Of a stretch of 64,000 nucleotides of DNA, positions 52,986 through 62,655 are shown in pieces (the stretch's first letter is position 1; each line of letters opens with the position of its first letter). A program made the position numbers and the translations under genes. Source of the DNA: Erythrobacter sp. SG61-1L (lineage in GTDB: Bacteria > Pseudomonadota > Alphaproteobacteria > Sphingomonadales > Sphingomonadaceae). The DNA is taken from positions 2,566,861 to 2,630,860 of the forward strand of contig NZ_JXQC01000003.1 of assembly GCF_001305965.1 (NCBI RefSeq), read 5' to 3'. The notes under the pieces were generated by a model, which was not told the origin of the DNA, searched no databases, and was given only the letters and a program-made list of their open reading frames with translations.

Positions 52986-54239
52986 TCAGGCCGCAGCCTG
53001 CTCACCCATTCCTTCCACCAGCAAGTGCGTGTCGAACCCGCTCGGTTCCTGAAACAGGCGCAGGCCGAATTCCGGGATGACCGAGATGAGGTGGTCGAAA
53101 ATATCCGACTGGATCGCCTCGTAATCGCCCCATGCCGTGGTGGCGGTGAAGCAATAGACTTCCAGCGGAAGGCCTTGCGCCGTGGGCTGCAACTGGCGCA
53201 CCAGCAAAGTCATCTCGCGCGCAATGCGCGGATTGGCCTGCAGATAGGCGAAGACATAGGCGCGGAAAGTGCCGAGATTGGTCACCCGGCGCTGGTTCAC
53301 CGGATCGCGCCCGGCCTCCACTTGCGCCGCGTTCCATTCTTCCAGCTCGCCGCGCTTGTCGCTCAGATAGGTGTCGATCAGGGCGAAACGACGCAGGCGC
53401 TCCATCTCTTCCATGGTCAGGAAATGGGCGCTGCTCTGGTCGATCAACAGCGCGCGCTTGATCCGGCGTCCGCCCGATTCCTGCATGCCGCGCCAGTTCT
53501 TGTAGCTTTCCGAGATCAGACGGTGCGTGGGGATGGTGGTGATCGTCTTGTCCCAGTTCTGCACCTTCACCGTGTGCAGCGCGATGTCGATCACATCGCC
53601 ATCGGCATTGAGCTGCGGCATCTCGATCCAGTCGCCCACCCGCAGCATATCGTTGGAAGTCAGCTGGACGGATGCGACCAGCGACAGGATCGTGTCCTTG
53701 AACACCAGCATCAGCACCGCCGCCAAGGCGCCCAGCCCGGACAGGAGCAGCAGCGGCGATTGTTCCATCAGCACCGCCAGCATCAGCAGGGCCGCCGCAC
53801 AATAGACGACGATCTTGGCGACCTGGATATAGCCCTTGATCGGCCTGCTGGCCGCATGGGGCCGCTCTGAATAGAGTTCGTTCGCGAAGCTGAGCGCCCG
53901 GCTGACGGCCAGCGCAATGGTCAGCACGATGAACGCGCCCACAACATTGCGCGTCACGGTAACGGCCCATTCCGGCAAATGCGGTACCAGCGCGATGCCC
54001 GCTGAAACGATCACTGCCGGCACGATATTGGCCAGCCGGGCGGAAATCGCCACCGGAGCGGGCAGCGCCGTGGGGATCAGCCGGGCAATTAGCCGCAGGA
54101 TCACATGCTTGACGATGAAGTTCGCCGCCGACGATGCGAAGACCAGCAGGGCCAGCCCGGCCAGCGTGCCGACCCATGGCGGCGAATGCGGGAATAGGGA
54201 AAGGGCTTCGGTCAGATCGGCGTTGGCGCTCGGATTCAT
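52986..54239 (-). CDS. Mechanosensitive ion channel protein, YbdG type
   Basis: This 417-residue MscS-family protein has five N-terminal membrane segments, the pore-helix region LLLLSGLGALAAVLMLVFKD, the beta-domain VASVQLTSNDMLRVGDWIEM and a large C-terminal cytosolic domain with the YbdG-specific insert LSDKRGELEEWNAAQVEAGR. E. coli YbdG gives a small mechanosensitive conductance and osmotic adaptation. The ATG at 54239 gives a normal start; a GTG at 54254 would add five residues. It lies downstream of maeB on the same strand. Confidence 0.88.
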   Translation of the reverse strand: MNPSANADLTEALSLFPHSPPWVGTLAGLALLVFASSAANFIVKHVILRLIARLIPTALPAPVAISARLANIVPAVIVSAGIALVPHLPEWAVTVTRNVVGAFIVLTIALAVSRALSFANELYSERPHAASRPIKGYIQVAKIVVYCAAALLMLAVLMEQSPLLLLSGLGALAAVLMLVFKDTILSLVASVQLTSNDMLRVGDWIEMPQLNADGDVIDIALHTVKVQNWDKTITTIPTHRLISESYKNWRGMQESGGRRIKRALLIDQSSAHFLTMEEMERLRRFALIDTYLSDKRGELEEWNAAQVEAGRDPVNQRRVTNLGTFRAYVFAYLQANPRIAREMTLLVRQLQPTAQGLPLEVYCFTATTAWGDYEAIQSDIFDHLISVIPEFGLRLFQEPSGFDTHLLVEGMGEQAAA

Positions 54240-54328
54240 CTGAAATCGTGGCACCCCGCTGCCGATGGCAGGAGGCGCCGCCTGTGGGCTGCTTCAGGGG
54301 GACGGGTGACGCCCCGAGACCTGCCAGC

Positions 54329-54359
54329 CCCGCCCGCCAGTGTCAAACCGGCGGGCGGG
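54329..54359 (-). terminator. GC-rich hairpin after maeB
   Basis: A perfect 10-bp stem (CCCGCCCGCC / GGCGGGCGGG) with an 11-nt loop lies just beyond the maeB stop. It lacks a T-run, so read-through into the YbdG-type gene remains possible. Confidence 0.5.
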
Positions 54360-54365
54360 CAGGTT

Positions 54366-56630
54366 TCAGCCGACAACCCCGGCGGCAGCCAGCACGGCCA
54401 GCGTCAGCAGGTCGGGCGCGATGGCCGTCATCGGGGCAATCTGCACCGGCTTTTCCATGCCGATCAGCATCGGGCCGATCGTGGCATTGCCGCCCAGTTC
54501 GCGCAGCAGCTTGGCCGAAAGGTTGGCCGATTGCAGGCCCGGCATGATGAGCACATTGGCGGGCGCGGAAAGACGGCTGAAGGGATAGTTCTTCATCACC
54601 GTGGGGTTCAGCGCGGCGTCGGGCGCCATTTCGCCTTCATATTCGAAATCCACGCCCTGCTCGTCCAGGATGTGCACCGCATCGCGGATGTTCATCAGCC
54701 ACTTGCCCGGCGGGTTGCCGAAAGTGGAATAGGACAGGAAGGCCACGCGCGGTTCATGCCCCAGCCGCTTGGCCACCTGCGCGGCGCCGCAGGCGATCTG
54801 GGCCAGTTCTTCCGCGCTGGGACGTTCGTTGATCGTCGTATCCGCCAGGAAGGCGGTGTAGTTCTTGCCGATCATCATGTGCATGCCGAAAGGGATCGCC
54901 CCCGGCTTGGGATCGAGCACGTGGCGCACTTCGCGCATGGTCTGGGCGAAGGGGCGCGTCAGGCCCGAAATCATCGCATCGCCATGGCCGAGCGCAACCA
55001 GCAGCGAGGCGAAGACGTTGCGTTCCTGGTTCACCATGCGGCGCACGTCGCGTTCGGTGAAGCCCCGGCGCTGCAGGCGCTTGTAGAGGAAATCCACCAT
55101 GGCGGGCACGTAATCCGACACGGCGGAATTCTGGATCTCGAACGAGTCGGGATCGCTCACGCCCAGTTCCACCAGCTTGTCGCGCACGGCCTGCGTGCGG
55201 CCGACCAGCACTGGCACGCCATAGCCGAAATCCTTGAACTGGATCGCGGCGCGCAGGGTCACTTCCTCTTCCGCTTCGGCGAAAACGACCCGCTTGGGAT
55301 CGCGCTGCGCATCGGCATAGACCTGCGTCAGCACCGAAGTGGTGGGGTTGAGCCGGGCCTTGAGGCTGAGGCGATAGGCTTCGAAATCCTCGATCGGCTT
55401 GGTCGCCACGCCCGTATCCATCGCCGCCTTGGCAACGGCGGCGGAAACCCGCTCCATCAGGCGCGGATCGAAGGGGGCGGGGATGATATATTCCGTGCCG
55501 AAGCTCTGGTTCTTGCCATAGGCGGCGGCAACTTCTTCAGGCACGCTTTCCCGCGCGAGCGAGGCAATCGCTTCGGCGGCGGCGATCTTCATCTCTTCAT
55601 TGATTGCCGTGGCCCGCACATCCAGCGCGCCGCGGAAGATGAAGGGGAAGCCCAGCACATTGTTGACCTGATTGGGATAATCGCTGCGGCCGGTGGCGAT
55701 GATCGCATCGGGGCGCACGGCCTTGGCATCGGGCGGAGTGATTTCCGGGTCCGGATTGGCCATGGCGAAGATGATCGGCTGCGCGGCCATCTTCTTCACC
55801 CAGTCCGGCTTGAGCGCACCGGCGGCGGACAGGCCCAGGAACACATCGGCGCCGTCCAGCGCCTCTTCCAGGGTGCGAGCGGCGGTTTCCACCGCATGCG
55901 CGCTCTTCCACTGGTCCATGCTGTCGGTACGGCCACGATAGATCACACCGCTGCGATCGCACATGGTGACATTGTCGGACCGCACGCCCATGGCCTTGAT
56001 CAGTGCGGTGCAGGCGATGGCCGCCGCACCCGCGCCGTTCACCACCACCTTCACGTCCTTCATGGCGCGCCCGGTGATGTGGCAGGCATTGATCAGGCCC
56101 GCCGCGGTGATGATCGCGGTGCCGTGCTGATCGTCATGCATGACGGGGATCTTCATCCGTTCGCGCAGGGCCTGCTCGATGATGAAGCATTCAGGGGCCT
56201 TGATGTCTTCAAGGTTGATGCCGCCGAAGGTCGGCTCCATCAGGGCCACGGCGTTGACGAAGGCGTCGGGATCTTCAGTGGCCAGTTCGATGTCCATTGC
56301 ATCGACATCGGCGAAGCGCTTGAACAGCACTGCCTTGCCTTCCATCACGGGCTTGGCCGCCAGCGCGCCCAGATTGCCCATGCCGAGAATGGCCGTGCCA
56401 TTGGTGACAACCGCCACCAGATTGCTGCGCGCAGTATAGTCCGCCGCCTTGGCAGGGTCTTGCGCGATTGCTTCCACCGGGGCCGCCACGCCGGGCGAAT
56501 AGGCGAGCGAGAGATCGCGCTGGGTTGCCACCGGCTTCGAAGGGACGATTTCGATTTTACCGGGGCGGATGGTCTCGTGGTAGAAAAGCGCTTCACGGGT
56601 GGTGAAACGCGGATTTTCGTCGTCGGCCAA
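54366..56630 (-). CDS. maeB: NADP-dependent malic enzyme, MaeB type
   Basis: This 754-residue enzyme joins a malic enzyme (about residues 1-425) to a phosphotransacetylase-like domain (about 430-754), the MaeB architecture. Malate is oxidatively decarboxylated to pyruvate with NADP. Marks include AYSPGVAAPVEAIAQDP, HDDQHGTAIITAAGLINACH and VVNGAGAAAIACTALI (nucleotide site). The phosphotransacetylase-like part is thought to be regulatory. The frame is open to 56759, but the TTG at 56630 has GGAGG five bases ahead and gives LADDENPRFTTREALFYH, the usual start. It is divergent from mutS over 113 bp. Confidence 0.93.
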   Translation of the reverse strand: MADDENPRFTTREALFYHETIRPGKIEIVPSKPVATQRDLSLAYSPGVAAPVEAIAQDPAKAADYTARSNLVAVVTNGTAILGMGNLGALAAKPVMEGKAVLFKRFADVDAMDIELATEDPDAFVNAVALMEPTFGGINLEDIKAPECFIIEQALRERMKIPVMHDDQHGTAIITAAGLINACHITGRAMKDVKVVVNGAGAAAIACTALIKAMGVRSDNVTMCDRSGVIYRGRTDSMDQWKSAHAVETAARTLEEALDGADVFLGLSAAGALKPDWVKKMAAQPIIFAMANPDPEITPPDAKAVRPDAIIATGRSDYPNQVNNVLGFPFIFRGALDVRATAINEEMKIAAAEAIASLARESVPEEVAAAYGKNQSFGTEYIIPAPFDPRLMERVSAAVAKAAMDTGVATKPIEDFEAYRLSLKARLNPTTSVLTQVYADAQRDPKRVVFAEAEEEVTLRAAIQFKDFGYGVPVLVGRTQAVRDKLVELGVSDPDSFEIQNSAVSDYVPAMVDFLYKRLQRRGFTERDVRRMVNQERNVFASLLVALGHGDAMISGLTRPFAQTMREVRHVLDPKPGAIPFGMHMMIGKNYTAFLADTTINERPSAEELAQIACGAAQVAKRLGHEPRVAFLSYSTFGNPPGKWLMNIRDAVHILDEQGVDFEYEGEMAPDAALNPTVMKNYPFSRLSAPANVLIMPGLQSANLSAKLLRELGGNATIGPMLIGMEKPVQIAPMTAIAPDLLTLAVLAAAGVVG

Positions 56631-56743
56631 GAATTCCTCCCTGTGTGCAGCCCCGCAGTAACCCGCAAGAGCGCGACGCGATAGGGGAAAGCTTGGATTT
56701 CGCCCTCCCGAATCGCAGTTTTGACGTTTAACCCGGCTGCAGC

Positions 56744-59344
56744 ATGTCCGGTTCCGCAACCCCGATGATGGAGCAGTATTTCGCCCTTAAGGCGGAGGCT
56801 GGCGATTGCCTGCTGTTCTACCGCATGGGCGACTTCTTCGAACTGTTCTTCGATGACGCCCGCACTGCCAGCCAGGTGCTGGATATTGCGCTGACCAGCC
56901 GCGGCGAACATGGCGGCGCGCCTGTGCCCATGTGCGGCGTGCCGGTGCATTCGGCGGAAGGCTATCTGGCCCGGCTGATCAAGGCCGGTTGCCGGGTGGC
57001 GATTGCCGAACAGGTCGAAACGCCCGAGGAAGCGAAGGCGCGCGGCGGTTACAAGGCACTGGTGAAGCGCGACATCGTGCGCTTCGTCACGGCGGGCACG
57101 CTGACCGAGGAGGCCCTGCTGGAACCGCGCCGGGCCAATATGCTGGCCGCCGTCTGCGATCTGCGCGGCACGATCGGCATTGCCGCCTGCGATATTTCCA
57201 CCGGCCGGATGGAACTGGAAGAATGCGCACCCGAACGCATGGGTGCCGCCCTTGCCCGGATCGGCGCGAGCGAACTGGTGGTGCCCGAAGGGTGGGACGA
57301 TGCGCCCTTTGCCGCCATCCCGCGCCCGCGCACCACCTTCGCCAGTGACGAGGGCGAGGCACGGCTCAAGCGCCTGCACGAAGTTGCCACGCTGGATGCC
57401 TTCGGCAGCTTCACGCGCGCCATGCTGGCCGCGGCAGGCGGTCTGGTGGCCTATCTGGAGCATGTCGGGCGCGGCAAGCTGCCTTTCCTCCTGCCGCCGG
57501 AAGCGCGCGCGGGCGAGGAACGGCTGGCCATGGACGAGGCGACGCGCGGCAGCCTCGAAATCCTTTCCAGCCAGCAGGGCGGCCGGGCCGGAAGCCTGAT
57601 CGCGGCAGTGGATCGCTGCGTGACGGGCGCGGGCGCGCGCCAATTGGCCGACGATCTTTCCGCCCCGCTGACCGATGCCAATGCCATCACCGCCCGGCTG
57701 GCGCTGGTGCAATATTTCCATGAAGACCCGCTGCTGCGCGCCGATCTGCGCGAGGTGCTGCGCGGCGCGCCGGACATCGGCCGCGCACTGGGCCGCGTGG
57801 TTGCCGGGCGCGGCTCCCCGCGCGATCTGGGCCAGATTCGCGACGGCCTGAACGAAGCGCGCAACATCGGCGAACATCTGCAGCGCCGCAATGGCAGGCC
57901 TGAGTTGCTCGACGCGCTGCTGCCGAAGCTGGGCGGCCATGGCGCCCTGACCGATCTGCTGGGCCGCGCACTGGTGGCTACTCCGCCGACGGAACGCAGC
58001 CAAGGCGGCTTCATTGCCGAAGGCTATGACCATTCGCTGGACGAATTGCGCGCCGTATCGGGCAATGCCCGCCGCGCGATTGCCGCGATGGAGGCCCGCT
58101 ATCGCGACGATACCGGGATCTCCGCCCTGAAGATCCGCCACAATGGCGTGCTGGGCTATTTCATCGAAGTGCCCGCCCGCTATGGCGACAAGCTGATGGC
58201 GCCCGACAGCGGCTTCACTCACCGCCAGACCATGGCCAATGCGGTGCGCTTCAATTCGCTGCAATTGCATGAGGAAGCCAGCCGCATTGCCGAGGCGGGC
58301 GGCCATGCCCTTGCCGCGGAAGAAGCCCATTTCGAGGAACTGACCGCCGCTGTCGCCGCCGCGCGCGAACAGATCGCCAGCACGGCTGCTGCCCTCGCGC
58401 GGATCGACGTGGCTGCCGGGCAGGCCGAGCGGGCGGCCGAGGGCAATTGGTGCCGCCCGGAAATTTCCGAAGGCCTCTCGCTCGACATCAAGGGTGGGCG
58501 CCACCCGGTAGTGGAACAGGCACTGGCTTCCAGCGGCGAGCGTTTCGTCGCCAATGACTGCATCCTTTCGCCTGTCGACCGACTGTGGCTGATCGGCGGG
58601 CCGAACATGGGCGGCAAGTCCACTTTCCTGCGCCAGAATGCGCTGATCGTGCTGCTGGCGCAGGCGGGCGGCTATGTCCCCGCCGAAGCCGCGCGGATCG
58701 GGCTGGTGGACCGGCTGTTCAGCCGCGTGGGCGCATCGGACAATCTGGCGCGCGGACGTTCGACCTTCATGGTCGAGATGGTGGAGACCGCCGCAATCCT
58801 TGCCCAGGCGAGCGAGCGCAGCTTCGTCATTCTCGACGAGGTCGGGCGCGGCACTTCCACTTATGACGGGCTGGCGCTGGCATGGGCCGTGGTGGAAGCG
58901 GTGCATGAAAAGAACCGCTGCCGCTGCCTGTTCGCCACCCATTATCACGAGCTGGCCCGCCTTGCCGAAACCTGCGAGGCCCTGTCGCTCCACCATGTCC
59001 GCGCGCGCGAATGGAAGGGCGATCTGGTGCTGCTGCACGAATTGGCCACAGGCCCGGCAGACCGTTCCTACGGCCTCGCCGTCGCCCGGCTGGCAGGCGT
59101 GCCGGATCTGGTGGTGAAGCGTGCGCGGCAGGTGCTCGACAAGCTGGAACAGGGCCGCGCCCAGACGGGTGGCCTCGCCGCCGGGCTGGGCGATCTGCCG
59201 CTGTTCGCAGCCGCGCAGGTGCATGAAGAAGAAGCGCGCGACAGCCTGCGCGACCGGCTGGACGATCTGGACATAGACGCGCTCAGCCCGCGCGAGGCGT
59301 TGGACCTGCTTTACGAGCTGAAACGCCTTTCCGCACAGGGATGA
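56744..59344 (+). CDS. mutS: DNA mismatch repair protein MutS
   Basis: This 866-residue protein recognises base mismatches. The mismatch-wedge motif reads MGDFFELF with the essential Phe and Glu kept (Phe replaces the usual middle Tyr). The ATPase has Walker A GPNMGGKST, Walker B VILDEVGRGTSTYDG and the FATHYHELARLAE segment. Length is normal. A shorter start at the paired ATGs near 56765 is also possible. Its promoter must lie in the 113-bp gap shared with maeB. Confidence 0.96.
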   Translation: MSGSATPMMEQYFALKAEAGDCLLFYRMGDFFELFFDDARTASQVLDIALTSRGEHGGAPVPMCGVPVHSAEGYLARLIKAGCRVAIAEQVETPEEAKARGGYKALVKRDIVRFVTAGTLTEEALLEPRRANMLAAVCDLRGTIGIAACDISTGRMELEECAPERMGAALARIGASELVVPEGWDDAPFAAIPRPRTTFASDEGEARLKRLHEVATLDAFGSFTRAMLAAAGGLVAYLEHVGRGKLPFLLPPEARAGEERLAMDEATRGSLEILSSQQGGRAGSLIAAVDRCVTGAGARQLADDLSAPLTDANAITARLALVQYFHEDPLLRADLREVLRGAPDIGRALGRVVAGRGSPRDLGQIRDGLNEARNIGEHLQRRNGRPELLDALLPKLGGHGALTDLLGRALVATPPTERSQGGFIAEGYDHSLDELRAVSGNARRAIAAMEARYRDDTGISALKIRHNGVLGYFIEVPARYGDKLMAPDSGFTHRQTMANAVRFNSLQLHEEASRIAEAGGHALAAEEAHFEELTAAVAAAREQIASTAAALARIDVAAGQAERAAEGNWCRPEISEGLSLDIKGGRHPVVEQALASSGERFVANDCILSPVDRLWLIGGPNMGGKSTFLRQNALIVLLAQAGGYVPAEAARIGLVDRLFSRVGASDNLARGRSTFMVEMVETAAILAQASERSFVILDEVGRGTSTYDGLALAWAVVEAVHEKNRCRCLFATHYHELARLAETCEALSLHHVRAREWKGDLVLLHELATGPADRSYGLAVARLAGVPDLVVKRARQVLDKLEQGRAQTGGLAAGLGDLPLFAAAQVHEEEARDSLRDRLDDLDIDALSPREALDLLYELKRLSAQG

Positions 59345-59399
59345 ACCCGGCTTAGCGGCGTCCACCAGGAATTAACCCTGTGGGCCTATCCCGGTGGCC

Positions 59400-59798
59400 A
59401 TGAATCAGTTCATCTTCAAGAACCGCTGGTTCGCGGCCGGTTTCGTGGCGTTCATTCTGATCGGCACCTATCTGCTGGCAGGCGAAGGCGGCCTGCTTTC
59501 GCGCGCAGGTTCGATCGGGGAAACCCGGCAGCCCGATGCGCCGCCCGCCGCCATGGCGCCCCTGCCCACTGCCGCCCCGCCCCCGATGACGAGCGAGGAT
59601 CCCGCCGCCGAGCACGAGGCGATGGATGATGAAGACCTGATCGATTCAGCCAATGGCATGGATCCCACCCCGCCCGACGAACTGGCAGCTTCCGACAGTC
59701 AGGGCGAGGATATGCAGGATGCGCCCACTGGCGACGATTCCGCGAGTGACGCCTTCGAATATGTCAACGGCATCGCCATCATCAAGCGCAAGCCCTGA
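59400..59798 (+). CDS. Small membrane-anchored protein with acidic Pro-rich tail, 132 aa
   Basis: The protein starts MNQFIFKNRWFAAGFVAFIL and has one membrane segment (about residues 11-29), so most of the chain faces the periplasm. The rest is Pro/Ala-rich, then strongly acidic (Asp/Glu), ending in a short FEYVNGIAIIKRKP tail. Composition suggests an intrinsically disordered domain. It starts 55 bp after mutS, in the same direction, and may be co-transcribed. The ATG at 59400 is preferred to a GTG at 59394. Unrecognised family. Confidence 0.65.
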   Translation: MNQFIFKNRWFAAGFVAFILIGTYLLAGEGGLLSRAGSIGETRQPDAPPAAMAPLPTAAPPPMTSEDPAAEHEAMDDEDLIDSANGMDPTPPDELAASDSQGEDMQDAPTGDDSASDAFEYVNGIAIIKRKP

Positions 59799-59804
59799 AC
59801 CCGC

Positions 59805-60674
59805 TCACACCGCCGGGACCGGCACCTCGCCCGAATAGTCGTAAAAGCCGCGCCCGGTCTTGCGGCCGAGCCAGCCGGCATCGACATATTTCGCCAGCAG
59901 CGGCGCCGGGCGATATTTGGAATCCCCGGTAGAGGCGAAGATCACTTTCACGATCTCCAGGCAGGTATCCAGCCCGATGAAATCCGCCAGTTCCAGCGGG
60001 CCCATCGGGTGATTGAGGCCCAGCCGGGCGCCCTTGTCGATGTCGGCCACGCTGGCCGTGCCTTGCCCCAGCACGAAGCATGCCTCGTTGATCATGGGCA
60101 GCAGGATGCGGTTCACCACGAAGCCCGGCTCGTCCCCGCTCAAGACCACCTGCTTGCCCAGGCTTTCGGCAAAGGCGCGGGTGCGCGCGACAGTATCCTT
60201 GCTGGTGGCAAGGCCGGGGATCACTTCGATCAGCTGCATCACCGGCACGGGGTTGAAGAAATGCAGCCCGATGAAACGCGCCGGGTCCGCCGTGCCCGCC
60301 GCCATGCGGGTGATGGGGATGGAACTGGTATTGCTGGCAAGGATCGCGCCCGCGCCCAGCACTTCGCCTGCCTTGGCAAAGATGGCGCGCTTGATGTCTT
60401 CCCGCTCGGTCGCGGCTTCGATGATGATGCCCGCCCCGGCCATGGGCGCATAATCGGCCACCGGAACGATCTTCGCCAAAGCGGCTGAGGCGTCTGCGGC
60501 GGTGATCTTTTCCTTCTCCACCAGCCGGGCCAGCGTCTTTTCGATCTTCGCCTTGGCCTTTTCGGCCAGCGCCAGATCGACATCGCACAGCAGCACTTCG
60601 ATACCGCGCTGGGCCACGGTCTGGGCAATGCCCGATCCCATCTGGCCTGCCCCGATCACGCCGACGATGTCCAT
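59805..60674 (-). CDS. 3-hydroxybutyryl-CoA dehydrogenase
   Basis: This 289-residue enzyme interconverts acetoacetyl-CoA and 3-hydroxybutyryl-CoA with NAD(P). It has the Rossmann start [28 protein letters not shown], the catalytic-His region [17 protein letters not shown], and the C-terminal [18 protein letters not shown] and [16 protein letters not shown] precedes the ATG at 60674; the frame opens ten residues earlier. Functionally it connects with ScoAB in the window (acetoacetyl-CoA metabolism), although the genes are 29 kb apart. Confidence 0.93.
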   Translation of the reverse strand: MDIVGVIGAGQMGSGIAQTVAQRGIEVLLCDVDLALAEKAKAKIEKTLARLVEKEKITAADASAALAKIVPVADYAPMAGAGIIIEAATEREDIKRAIFAKAGEVLGAGAILASNTSSIPITRMAAGTADPARFIGLHFFNPVPVMQLIEVIPGLATSKDTVARTRAFAESLGKQVVLSGDEPGFVVNRILLPMINEACFVLGQGTASVADIDKGARLGLNHPMGPLELADFIGLDTCLEIVKVIFASTGDSKYRPAPLLAKYVDAGWLGRKTGRGFYDYSGEVPVPAV

Positions 60675-60734
60675 GCGCTCAATCCCTTCGCAATTGCAGC
60701 ACAAGCTTAGCCCTTATGCTGGTCCCACGCCATG

Positions 60735-60825
60735 ATTCGTCATTGCGAGGGACCGCAGGTGCCGCGGCAATCCCGGGCCTCTGCGCGAAGCTCTGGATTG
60801 CGTCGCTATGCTCGCAATGACGAAT
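60735..60825. repeat. Inverted intergenic repeat of the CATTGCGAG family
   Basis: Arms ATTCGTCATTGCGAG (60735-60749) and CTCGCAATGACGAAT (60811-60825) are perfect 15-bp complements, with further imperfect pairing inside. It lies between the dehydrogenase gene and pduO and is closely related to 30699-30792. Confidence 0.85.
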
Positions 60826-60832
60826 GGTGTTT

Positions 60833-61417
60833 CTACCGCCCGGCCCCCGGCTGCCACAGCACATCGCCCCCGGCGTCAGCATTGAGCGCGCGGGCGAGGA
60901 CGAACAGCCAGTCCGACAGGCGATTGATGTAATGCAGCGCCGCCGGGTTCACCGGCTCTGCCAGAGCCAGCGCGGCCATGGCGCGTTCCGCCCGGCGCAC
61001 CGATGCGCGGGCCACATGGGCGCGGGCAGCCGCTTCCGTGCCGCCGGGCAGGATGAAGCTGCGCAGCGGCTCCACCCCTTCGTTCAGTGCGTCGATTGCC
61101 GCTTCCAGTGCCGAAACCTGTGCGGGCACGATGCGCAGCACCATTTCGGAGGGGGCAAAGTCTTCCCCGCCCAGAGCGCCCAAGGGCGTTGCAAGGTCCG
61201 CCCCAAGATCGAACAGATCGTTCTGCGCGCGGGTCACGCCCGCCAGATGGGCATTGCCCGCCAACGCAACCGCCAGCAGGCCGAGCGCCGAATTCGCCTC
61301 GTCCACCGCACCGATGGCTTCGAAGCGCAGATCGGACTTTGCCCGGCGCGATCCGTCGACGAGGCCCGAAGTGCCGTCATCCCCGGTGCGGGTATAGATT
61401 TTCGATAGCCGGACCAT
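60833..61417 (-). CDS. pduO: Cob(I)yrinic acid a,c-diamide/cobalamin adenosyltransferase, PduO type
   Basis: This 194-residue enzyme attaches the adenosyl group of ATP to cobalamin to make the B12 coenzyme. PduO marks are SKIYTRTGDDGTSGLVDG near the N terminus (ATP site), the central RASVRRAERAM and LHYINRLSDWLFVLARALN. It presumably supplies adenosylcobalamin to enzymes such as methylmalonyl-CoA mutase, none of which lies here. It is last in a probable operon with gluQ and the HIG1-type protein, 20 bp after the latter. Confidence 0.93.
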   Translation of the reverse strand: MVRLSKIYTRTGDDGTSGLVDGSRRAKSDLRFEAIGAVDEANSALGLLAVALAGNAHLAGVTRAQNDLFDLGADLATPLGALGGEDFAPSEMVLRIVPAQVSALEAAIDALNEGVEPLRSFILPGGTEAAARAHVARASVRRAERAMAALALAEPVNPAALHYINRLSDWLFVLARALNADAGGDVLWQPGAGR

Positions 61418-61437
61418 TCGCCCGCGCCGTCAGCCGG

Positions 61438-61668
61438 TCAGCGGCCTGCGGCAAGGATGATGACGATCACCACGATGGCCAGCGCCTGATATTTGATGCG
61501 CGCGAACATCATCTTGTTCTGCAGCAATTGCAGCTCGCGCAGATTGGTGGTGTCGCCATTGTCGATATCGCGGCGGGTCGTCTGCAGGAAGGCGACGATG
61601 CCGCGCACGAGCGAATAGACCACCATGGCCATCAGGCCGAGCAGGACGATGACGAGGAACGTGTTCAT
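61438..61668 (-). CDS. HIG1-domain twin-helix membrane protein, 76 aa
   Basis: The protein starts MNTFLVIVLLGLMAMVVYSL and has two membrane helices (about 3-26 and 54-74) joined by a polar loop with the HIG1-type segment LRELQLLQNKMMFARIKYQA. Bacterial HIG1 proteins are associated with cytochrome oxidase assembly or stability in mitochondria-related lineages. Its start overlaps the gluQ stop by four bases (ATGA), so it is translated with gluQ. Confidence 0.85.
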   Translation of the reverse strand: MNTFLVIVLLGLMAMVVYSLVRGIVAFLQTTRRDIDNGDTTNLRELQLLQNKMMFARIKYQALAIVVIVIILAAGR

Positions 61669-62534
61669 ACGCCTCTATCTAGGCCTTTGCTGAGCGAAAT
61701 GCCAGATGGCAGAACCCTGTCCCTCAGGGCAGCGGCCAGTGCCCTCCCGTCCTCTCCGGCCAGCCGCAATTCGGTGAGGCCGAGCGAGCCCGCGCCCGAA
61801 CCGCGCCTCTTGGCGAGCTTCCGCCCTTCCCCATCCACCAGCAGCCGGTGATGATGCCACACCGGCACCGGCAGGCCGAGCAGCGCCTGCAACAGCCGGT
61901 GGACATGGCTGGCCGGGAACAGGTCCATCCCCCGTGTCACCAGCGTGACGCCGTCCGCCGCATCGTCCAGCGTGGCGGCAAGGTGATAGCTGGCCGGGGC
62001 TTCCTTGCGCAGCAACACTACGTCACCGAAGATTTCGGGCGTCGCGTTCTGCACGCCCGCCAGTTCGTCCGTCCATTCCAGCGGCCCGGCAAGTTCAGCG
62101 GCCTTCGCCATGTCGATCCGCCAGGCGACCTCGCCCGAAGGATCGACATGGCGCCCACGGCAGGTGCCGGGATAGACCGGCCCGTCCGGCCCCATCACGG
62201 CGCCCGATTGGGCTACTGCCGCGGCAATCTGCGCCCGGGTGCAGGTGCACGGATAGAGCAGCCCCATGGCCTTCAGCCGCTCCGCCGCCTGTGCATAGCT
62301 GGCAAGGCGCGAGGATTGCCGGGGCACTTCCTCCCATTCCAGCCCCAGCCAGGCGAGATCGGCGCGGAAGCCATCGGCCAGTTCCGCCCGGCTGCGCGCT
62401 CCATCGATATCCTCGATCCGCAGCAGGAAGCGCCCGCCCCTTTCGCGCGCCAGATCATGCGCCACCAGGGCCGCAAAGGCGTGGCCCAGATGGAGCGGCC
62501 CGTTGGGGCTGGGGGCAAAACGGGTAACGATCAT
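61665..62534 (-). CDS. gluQ: Glutamyl-Q tRNA(Asp) synthetase
   Basis: This 289-residue protein is the truncated glutamyl-tRNA synthetase homologue that attaches glutamate to queuosine in tRNA-Asp. It has the HIGH-type PSPNGPLHLGHAFAAL, the zinc site CTCTR with YPGTC, and the KMSKS-like KLAKRRGSG, and it lacks an anticodon-binding domain. The ATG at 62534 gives the standard MIVTRFAPSPNGP start; a further 34 in-frame residues upstream are not homologous-looking. No ribosome site is obvious. It leads the gluQ-HIG1-pduO operon and is divergent from the HNH gene. Confidence 0.93.
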   Translation of the reverse strand: MIVTRFAPSPNGPLHLGHAFAALVAHDLARERGGRFLLRIEDIDGARSRAELADGFRADLAWLGLEWEEVPRQSSRLASYAQAAERLKAMGLLYPCTCTRAQIAAAVAQSGAVMGPDGPVYPGTCRGRHVDPSGEVAWRIDMAKAAELAGPLEWTDELAGVQNATPEIFGDVVLLRKEAPASYHLAATLDDAADGVTLVTRGMDLFPASHVHRLLQALLGLPVPVWHHHRLLVDGEGRKLAKRRGSGAGSLGLTELRLAGEDGRALAAALRDRVLPSGISLSKGLDRGV

Positions 62535-62655
62535 GCGAGTGGCGGGTTCTTTCGGGCGCGAATCGGCAAAAATCCTGTGGATTCGCGATTTGTAACAGGC
62601 TTGACGCTTTTCAAGGCAAATGCTCCCTTGCGCCAATCAGGGAGGACACCAGCAC

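Noticed and set aside
54306-59365. Long open frames opposite maeB (792 codons) and mutS (1006 codons)
   Set aside because: Antisense shadows of conserved genes.
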